Positions 57,590 to 64,000 of a stretch of DNA of 64,000 nucleotides are shown piece by piece; position 1 is the stretch's first letter; each line of letters starts with the position of its first letter. Made by a program: the position numbers and the translations under genes. This stretch comes from Drosophila pseudoobscura. Its lineage: Eukaryota > Arthropoda > Insecta > Diptera > Drosophilidae. The stretch spans positions 28,852,001 through 28,916,000 of the forward strand of contig NC_046681.1 of NCBI RefSeq assembly GCF_009870125.1, in the 5' to 3' direction. The notes below the pieces were generated by a model. The model was given only the letters and a program-made list of their open reading frames with translations. It had not been told where the DNA came from and did no database searches.

Positions 57590-58896
57590 TTTTCCTGTAA
57601 ATAAATATATATAAATAAATAAATATATAATATAAATAAACGTAGTTCAGGACGCACAATAGCGAATTTAGGCGAACATAAACAACGTACCAAATTGTGC
57701 AGCTTTTCTGTATTTAATTTTATCTTTTTATGGATTTGTATTACCTCGCGCCCCTTGAGTGACGTGAGATTATTTGGTCGCCCGCCTCCGCGAAGGTGGA
57801 AATTACCAAGTCAAGGAATAGTAGATGTTAGCATTTGACATCAATCTTTAAGTTCATTAACTCTTGGTACGCGCTGACGTTGTTTTTTTTTTCAAAGAAC
57901 TTGTAAATATCATTATATTTTCTTAGAGATGGGAAGTTTTTCCCTGTTGTGATGTACTTGATACGATTAAAAATAGTCGATACTATCGCAAATAGCACAC
58001 ATGTTACTTGGAACAGTCGAACTTCCATACGACGCTTTCTATATAACGAATTTATTTCCAGAATACTGATTTTTTGTACATGCTTTTTGACAAATGTGTG
58101 CCTATTTAATGCGTTAGTGCTGAGCAGTCTTTTGCTTCTTTTTTATGGGCATGAAAATCACTAATAATCGGCACTATCGTGTAAATTTTATCACTTTGTA
58201 GAAGCTGGTGAAACACCGATGTATGCGGACATCGATGCCTTCGATGTTCTGATAGAAAAACATCGATGAAACACATATGTTTTTAAAATTTTCCGTTCAG
58301 ATTAGGCCATAGTGGGTATGAAATGAATATACTAATAAATTGTGAAATACACTTGTAACAGTGTCTGGATACACAGAAGTCTGGATAGAAAATTTTGATG
58401 CTCTAGCTCTTATAGTCTCAAAGACTAGGTGCTCATGAAGACGGACAGACCGACATGGCTATTGATGCTGATCAAGAATATATATACTTAATGGGGTCGG
58501 AAATGCTTATAATATAATATAATTTTCTAAATCTAAAATACTCCTACACTCTTTGAGTATCGGGTTTAAAAACAAGGGTGCCCACAGCCGGTAACATGAC
58601 GGCGCAATCACAATAAAAATCACTTTTTCTATATTGTGCTCACAGCCACTACACAAATGCATATATTTATTTCGTTATCAACACGAATACTGCGTATTCT
58701 CAACAAAGACGACTCACAATACTAAAATCAGTTCCCTAGTTCCTTCTGTGAATACTTAAATTACCGGTGTATTCCCTTTGAATAGTTTTACTAATTCTCT
58801 CTCATTCGAACGTGAGCCCAAAAGTTTAATTTGTTTGATCTGATCATAAAGATGCAATTTTTAAAATCTTTAAGGAACTTCAAGAACAAATGTGAT
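57590..58896. other. Intergenic region with repeat debris
   Basis: Holds the leader of zinc-finger gene 2, AT-rich runs (57600-57645), a 66-codon minus-strand frame (57828-58028) of doubtful coding value, a DINE-like remnant (listed separately) and the 3' flank of ZAD gene 2. Confidence 0.45.
58380..58570. mobile_element. Degenerate DINE-1/INE-1-like dispersed repeat
   Basis: The run GACGGACAGACCGACATGGC, then GATCAAGAATATATATACTT, ATGGGGTCGGAAATGC and a CTCTTTGAGTATCGGG end is a pattern I associate with abundant Drosophila Helentron/DINE-1 remnants. No coding capacity. The family name is from memory and should be verified. Confidence 0.5.
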
Positions 58897-60222
58897 CTAA
58901 AAGAGTGCTGGAATGGCACACTTGTCGTTCTTTGTGTGAGTAAGAATATGTCTCTGGTAGCTTTTGTTTTTGTATTTAAATGACCTGGAGCAGTGGGAAC
59001 ATTTGTAGGGTAGCTCCCCCGTGTGCGTCCGACTGTGTACTTGGAGATGGGCATTTTGTTGAAATGACTTCGAGCAGTGGGAGCATTTGTACGGTCGATC
59101 CCCTGTGTGAGTACGGATGTGTGCATCGAGTTTGGATTTTTGTAAGAAAGACTTTGAGCAGTTGGTGCATTTGTAGGGTCGTTCATCTGTGTGCATTCGA
59201 ATGTGAGCCCTTAGGTGTTCGGGCAAACGAAACAATTTTGAACAGTGAGGACATTGGTGAGGTCGTTCATTCGTGTGTGTCCGGATATGAGCTGCGAGAT
59301 AATCCGATCGGACAAAGCCTTTAGAACAGAGACTACATTTATACGGTCGCTCCCCCGTGTGTGTACGGATGTGTACCTGAAGATCGAAATTTTGCGTAAA
59401 AGACTTTCCACATTGGGAACATAGGAAGGGTCGTTCACCCGTGTGCGTACGGATGTGTAATTTAAGTTCGTAGTTTTTTATAAAAGACTTAAGGCAGTGG
59501 GAACATTGGTAGGGCCTTTCGCCGGTATGTGTACGAATGTGGTCTCTGAGATGTGTACGTTGAGAAAAAGATCTGGTGCAGTGGGTGCATTGGTAGGGTC
59601 GCTCACCGGTATGCACACGAATATGATCCCGAAGAGTTCCGGCAAGGGAAAAGGACGAAGAACAGTAACTACATTGATAAGGTCTCTCCCCAGTATGAAT
59701 ACGGGTGTGTAATTTGAGTTCGTCTTTGTGAAAAAAGTCTTTTGAGCAAGCGGAGCATTGGTAGCGTCGTTTACTCGTATGAGATTTTATGTGTCTATAT
59801 AAGTTGGATTTGTGCTTATACCCATTCGGACAATGGGGACACTTAAACCGAATATTCAAATCCTCATCAGCTTTATATATTTGTTCATTGGTGGCAAAAT
59901 CAGACTGCACGCTTTCACTACCTGACATTTTCCAGTCTTCGTCTTCAAGATTATCATAGATGGCTTCTTCTATATCCTCTTCCATCACTGGGAAATAGAG
60001 TTTATGGCTCTGCACACAGAGTTTTTTAAGATTGAAGGCATTTACAGCATCCTCTAGGCAAGGCGGGCATATTTTTTCTGGCAGTGAATCCCCTCGCCTA
60101 ACCACGTACCCGGTACACTGGGCTATCATTTCAGCAATGCAAGTGTCCCATTTTTGTGTCTCATCAAAAATGTTTGTGAGTGCTCCGGATCTGTCCATGC
60201 AAACTCTGCATATCTCCTCCAT
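58897..60222 (-). CDS. ZAD-C2H2 zinc-finger protein 2 (11 fingers)
   Basis: 441 residues. The open frame continues 52 codons upstream to 60378, but the real start is the ATG at 60220-60222, four bases after a TTTTTTGCAG acceptor, as in its paralogues. The ZAD (CRVC...CPPC) is at residues 1-75. An acidic linker ([18 protein letters not shown]) follows, then 11 C2H2 fingers with HTGERPY linkers. The last three fingers ([24 protein letters not shown] types) match the repeated block of the neighbour at 56294-57589, which suggests exchange between the two genes. Likely a sequence-specific DNA-binding protein. Confidence 0.88.
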   Translation of the reverse strand: MEEICRVCMDRSGALTNIFDETQKWDTCIAEMIAQCTGYVVRRGDSLPEKICPPCLEDAVNAFNLKKLCVQSHKLYFPVMEEDIEEAIYDNLEDEDWKMSGSESVQSDFATNEQIYKADEDLNIRFKCPHCPNGYKHKSNLYRHIKSHTSKRRYQCSACSKDFFHKDELKLHTRIHTGERPYQCSYCSSSFSLAGTLRDHIRVHTGERPYQCTHCTRSFSQRTHLRDHIRTHTGERPYQCSHCLKSFIKNYELKLHIRTHTGERPFLCSQCGKSFTQNFDLQVHIRTHTGERPYKCSLCSKGFVRSDYLAAHIRTHTNERPHQCPHCSKLFRLPEHLRAHIRMHTDERPYKCTNCSKSFLQKSKLDAHIRTHTGDRPYKCSHCSKSFQQNAHLQVHSRTHTGELPYKCSHCSRSFKYKNKSYQRHILTHTKNDKCAIPALF

Positions 60223-60386
60223 TGTGCTGCAAAAAATGAAGTTTGAATAAACGGAATTTAAAAACACACAATTACGAATTGAGGCGAATAAAAAACAAAA
60301 AACGAACCAAGTCGTGTGGTTTTTATAATTTGCAAATATTTTTTTCGTCACAAATTTGTTGTGTTGACCACAGAACATACGGATAG

Positions 60387-60445
60387 TGCTGTTAAGCGCA
60401 AAGTGTAAAACAGATGATTGCTTTTATGTGCTGTTAGGCGCGAAT
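60387..60445 (-). promoter_or_regulatory. Shared upstream element of ZAD gene 2, present twice
   Basis: TGCTGTTAAGCGCAAAG (from 60387) and TGTGCTGTTAGGCGCGAATG (from 60427) are two copies of the block found once before each of the other ZAD genes. The first is 165 bases before the ATG. Confidence 0.45.
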
Positions 60446-61548
60446 GAAATCGGAGGACTGTATAAATATTTTATTATCGAAGTTAATTATTTTGAATATA
60501 GTGTTTTTATAAACTATTCGTTTGCACAAATCAGAACTAAATTATTTTATTTTCATTCCAAAAAACCTCTTGAACAAAGGATGTCTTTCTGTGAATTTAG
60601 ATTCATTAACATGCACAAAACCACCGCATTTGAATTTGGCTTGGGACAGGTCAAGAACAAGATTAGCAGTTTTAAGAACTTGAAGTAATCATAAACACAT
60701 AGTCATTTTGGTATTTAAAAGTGATACGATCTCGCATACATAGCCCGCAATTAGGGACGTTTTTGCCACCCAATAGATACCCTGAACTCTTCTTAAATCT
60801 TTTGGTTATTGATGCCTACGGTTCGGTAGAGATCCTAATCCTGACAGGCAGCTATGTTTTAGCTCCTTTGGATAGCAAAAGTAGAGCTTTTGTCACCTTA
60901 AATTGGCTTTTGACGAGTCCTGACTGGGCTTTTGGCATTGAATGGATAGTCGCGTCCTTCTTGGTATATGGATAATAGGGTATGCGCTAATCAGCATCCT
61001 GGGAACTATCTCTGACAGATTTTACGAAGTGGATAGATTCTTCCGTATCTGTCATCCCCCGTCAATAACACTGTATAGTTTATAAGCCAAATCCCGATGA
61101 GGGCATGGTCTGGGGGCATCACATAGCATAAGAAAAATATGCTGGGCATCGTCCATAACATCACCATCACCATGCCATTGGGGGCATATGTAAGTCCGGG
61201 TATAATATATAATGTTATATATTCAGCCTTTTGGCCCACTCCAAATCGGATTCCGAGCCCCAAATCAAATACGACAAATACAAATAATGGACAATAGATT
61301 ACTACAGACCAATCGCGTGATGAATTTGTATTTAAATTAGTACAATACATTTTTGTCTTTTCGGGAATAACTAAAGTTAAATAAATTATCGAATCGTTCT
61401 GCATTGTATGATGAGGGGATCCGTTATCAGTATCTTCAGCTGCACACTCTAGTGTGCGCTAGCCCTAAAGGTCGTGGTTTAGGTGTTGTATAGATTTTAT
61501 GTCGAAGAGTGGCTAAATGAAGAATTACATTTTTCCCTTTTTTACACG
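60446..61548. other. Unassigned region between ZAD genes 2 and 3
   Basis: Contains hydrophobic open frames on both strands (60721-60975 plus; 61006-61404 minus, with a CCATCACCATCACC-type repeat near 61160). The minus frame has several hydrophobic stretches that might be transmembrane, but no known family and no clear splice sites. Possibly an old transposon or transporter fragment. Confidence 0.3.
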
Positions 61549-62835
61549 TTAACGGTCATTTTTTGTGTGAGTTCGGGTGTGCTTTTGAAGATAAGAGTTT
61601 TGTTTAAATGTCTTTGGGCAGTAAGAACACGTGTAGAGTTTCTCCTCAGTGTGGGTAAGGATGTGTTCGGTGAGATGGTGTTTTTGCTTGAATGACTTGA
61701 AGCAGTGAGTGCACGAGTAGGGTCGATCACCTGTGTGAATACGGGTATGTATTTGCAGATGGTGGTTTTGTTTAAAGGACTTTTCGCAGTAAGAACACTG
61801 GTACAGCTGTTCTCCAGTGTGCGTACGAGTGTGCACATTGAGGCCAGATTTTTGCTTAAATGATTTTGAGCAGTGAGTGCATTGAAAAGGTCGATCTCCG
61901 GAATGACTTCGGATGTGCGCTTTGAGGGTGTTATGTTGCGTAAACGCCTTTGAACATTGACTGCACTGATACGGTCGCTCCCCAGTATGCGTACGAATGT
62001 GTAATTTGAGTTCGTATTTTTGTATAAACGACTTTGAGCACTCGGAGCATTTGTAGGCTCGTTCGCCGGTATGTGTACGGACGTGCACCCCAAGAGTTCC
62101 AGCTTGGGAAAAGGACTTGGGGCAGTGTGAACACTTATACGGTCTTTCTCCTGTGTGAGTACGTACATGTGTTTCCAAATGCTGTTTTTTGTTAAAAGAC
62201 ATCGTACAGAAAGAGCAATTGAAGCGTTGATCACCTGTATGTGAGCGGATGTGATCGCTTAGAACTCCGGCTCGCGAAAAAGTCATCGAACAGTGATTAC
62301 ATTTATATGGTCGCTCCCCAGTGTGAATACGGGTGTGTTCAATGAGATGGGATTTTTGTTGAAACGATTTAGGGCAGTCGGAACACTTATATGGTCGGTC
62401 CCCTATGTGCGTACGGATGTGATGTTGTAGGCTTGACTTTCTTATGTAGGACTTCGGGCAGTGACTACATTTAAACAGAAGAGCCGCATCCTTATCATGA
62501 ATATTTTCATTGCCGGAACAATCGGACTGCTCGCCTTCATGACCTGAAATCTCAGAATCCTCGTCTTCAATGTTTTCACAGAGACCTTCTATATCCTCCT
62601 CCATCAGTGGGAAATAAATTTGATGGCTTTGCTCACAGGTTTTTATAAGATTGAATGCATTTACAGCATCCTCAAGGCAAGGCGGGCATATGTTTTCAGG
62701 CAGTAAATCGCCTCGCCTTACCTCGTACCCAGTACACTGTGCTATCATGTCAGCGATGCAATCTGTGTGTGTCTCATCAAAAATGTTTGTGAATGCTCCG
62801 GAGTTACCCATACAAACTCTGCACATTTCCTCCAT
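61549..62835 (-). CDS. ZAD-C2H2 zinc-finger protein 3 (11 fingers)
   Basis: 428 residues in one coding exon, start after an ACTTGCAG acceptor. The ZAD differs from gene 1 by few residues and lacks two residues in the loop (ETHTDCIAD against ETHTWDTCIAD), an in-frame six-base deletion. The linker is acidic ([19 protein letters not shown], then [14 protein letters not shown]). Eleven C2H2 fingers follow from about residue 121 to the end ([10 protein letters not shown]). The finger core is more similar to the partial gene at the right edge ([16 protein letters not shown] and KYELKLH/KHELKLH fingers) than to gene 1, while its ZAD is closest to gene 1, which fits a mosaic origin. Confidence 0.88.
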   Translation of the reverse strand: MEEMCRVCMGNSGAFTNIFDETHTDCIADMIAQCTGYEVRRGDLLPENICPPCLEDAVNAFNLIKTCEQSHQIYFPLMEEDIEGLCENIEDEDSEISGHEGEQSDCSGNENIHDKDAALLFKCSHCPKSYIRKSSLQHHIRTHIGDRPYKCSDCPKSFQQKSHLIEHTRIHTGERPYKCNHCSMTFSRAGVLSDHIRSHTGDQRFNCSFCTMSFNKKQHLETHVRTHTGERPYKCSHCPKSFSQAGTLGVHVRTHTGERAYKCSECSKSFIQKYELKLHIRTHTGERPYQCSQCSKAFTQHNTLKAHIRSHSGDRPFQCTHCSKSFKQKSGLNVHTRTHTGEQLYQCSYCEKSFKQNHHLQIHTRIHTGDRPYSCTHCFKSFKQKHHLTEHILTHTEEKLYTCSYCPKTFKQNSYLQKHTRTHTKNDR

Positions 62836-63629
62836 TGTCCTGCAAGTAAATTAATTTTAATGTCTGGAATACAGCAATATACACATATTTGTGAACTATG
62901 TGGAGCATCAAACGCACAAGCAACAAAATTCTACGGCCTTTATAAAAACTACATTGCTAGGCACAAATTGTTTTGTTTTGAGAAAATGAGAAACAAAATG
63001 TGCTGTTACGCGCGAATAACATCTGTAGGACCGTGCAATCGAATATTCGGAGATTTTAGATCGGGTAAGAATATGGGTAGTCGTTAAAGTTATTTAGGAA
63101 TGTTTTTGGATTAATAAAAACGGAAACGAAAGCATCTGCATCTAAACCTTTCGCCCGTCTTTTGTAGGTTACGATTGAATCAATCCGTCTACAGATCTGT
63201 GGATATATGCAAGGATCTTGAGCGGGAAGATTTGACGGATTTTGACCTTCTCGAGCCACCTTGTCCACCAGTAGCCATAATGCTTTGCAGGCCTTTAAAT
63301 CTGGCAAGCGGGTCTTTGCACACCCAACTCGGAGCCACTGCCCATTACGACAGATGAAAGGAAGGGGAAATAAACAATCTTGGTAAGAGTATCCTGTTGA
63401 AATGAAACCAATTTCTAAGTATTTGTAATATAATGAATTTGCATTTCAAATTAACAATATATTTTTTGGACTTTCGAAAATCAACTTCTTTGATTTTTTC
63501 TTAGCAATATAATTTTTATGTCCGTTCTTAACCGTTCATACACCACGAATGTTCTCTCGAATAGTAAAGGTATAATTGTGTTTTCGAAGATCGACTGACT
63601 TTAAGGGACTTTCCGTCATAAGCACGCTG
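62836..63629. other. Leader of ZAD gene 3 and AT-rich spacer
   Basis: Includes the 5'UTR intron acceptor next to 62835, the shared upstream element at 63001-63026, and unassigned DNA with short open frames (63056-63357) of no recognised family. Confidence 0.4.
63001..63026 (-). promoter_or_regulatory. Shared upstream element of ZAD gene 3
   Basis: TGCTGTTACGCGCGAATAAC followed by ATCTGT, 166 bases before the ATG. Nearly the same as at 55295-55320. Confidence 0.5.
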
Positions 63630-64000
63630 CTACAGCTGTTTTCCAAAATGGGTTTTCATGTGCGCTTTGAGAATATTAGGTTGTGTAAATGCCTTTGAAC
63701 ATTGATTGCACTCATACGGTCGCTCCCCAGTGTGCACTCGCATGTGCAGCTTAAGTTCGTGTTTGTATATAAACGACATTGAACATTCGGAGCATTTATT
63801 GGGTCGATCCCCTGTGTGAGTACGGGTGTGTGCATCAAGTCTGCATTTTTGTGCGAAAGATTTCGAGCAGAAGGAGCAATTCAAGGGTTGATCACCTGTG
63901 TGCGTACGGATGTGTAATTTGAGTTCATGTTTATGTATATACGACTTTGGACAGTCGGAGCATTTGTAGGGTCGATCCCCTGTGTGAGTACGGGTGTGTG
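63630..64000 (-). CDS. C2H2 zinc-finger gene, cut by the right window edge
   Basis: The frame is open from the edge to a TAG at 63630. It shows at least four fingers ([68 protein letters not shown] types), ending THFGKQL. The stop falls soon after a finger matching finger 7 of ZAD gene 3, so relative to that paralogue the protein seems to have lost its last four fingers. The sequence after the stop still recalls the paralogue (CTGTTTTCC-like), so this may be a truncated or decaying copy. Confidence 0.75.
   Translation of the reverse strand, partial: HTRTHTGDRPYKCSDCPKSYIHKHELKLHIRTHTGDQPLNCSFCSKSFAQKCRLDAHTRTHTGDRPNKCSECSMSFIYKHELKLHMRVHTGERPYECNQCSKAFTQPNILKAHMKTHFGKQL

Noticed and set aside
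57828..58028. 66-codon minus-strand frame starting with ATG
   Set aside because: AT-rich, no homologue recognised, surrounded by repeat debris; too weak to call a gene.
60223..60378. 52-codon N-terminal extension of ZAD gene 2
   Set aside because: A splice acceptor sits directly before the conserved ZAD start shared by the paralogues, so this part is leader or intron.
60721..61404. Hydrophobic open frames that might be a membrane protein
   Set aside because: No family recognised, no start or splice context, and both strands are open over parts, so listed only as an unassigned region.

Overview
The window is from a fly of the genus Drosophila or a close relative. The genes are compact with short GT-AG introns, there is a cluster of ZAD-C2H2 zinc-finger genes, and the core-promoter motifs are typical of flies. 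Conserved neighbours include Dhc36C, mEFTs, quail, Atp23, GCS2beta, Lamtor3, four way stop, Sgt and Aac11. From memory this matches the D. melanogaster 36C neighbourhood on chromosome arm 2L (Muller element B). The exact species cannot be told from the sequence alone.

Bases 1-21,300 are dominated by one minus-strand axonemal dynein heavy chain gene. I resolve 21 exons (about 3,847 codons); the C-terminal exon lies beyond the left edge. An unrelated acidic-protein gene on the plus strand sits inside its last intron. Bases 21,400-24,400 hold mitochondrial EF-Ts and an uncharacterised 247-residue protein. From about 24,400 to 34,580 lies mostly regulatory and intronic DNA of quail (villin-like actin bundler). 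Quail has two candidate in-phase first coding exons, and its body ends at 37,543.

Bases 37,700-38,800 contain three tandem minus-strand two-exon micro-genes of 30-35 codons. They share one architecture: a hydrophobic first exon, a phase-1 intron, and an acidic tail. They are the best candidate for an undescribed system here. A compact housekeeping block follows: Atp23, GCS2beta, Lamtor3/four way stop (a divergent pair), Sgt and Aac11. It is interrupted by a large imperfect palindrome (about 46,100-47,775) whose outer ends each carry a copy of a small gene. A dispersed repeat upstream of both GCS2beta and Aac11 carries Ohler motif-6 promoter elements in the same orientation relative to each gene.

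From 54,000 to the right edge there is a tandem array of C2H2 zinc-finger genes, all on the minus strand: three with ZAD domains, one without, and one cut by the window end. Retroelement and DINE-like debris lies among them. The ZAD genes share a 5' leader intron and an upstream element at nearly constant distance, so the whole transcription unit was duplicated.
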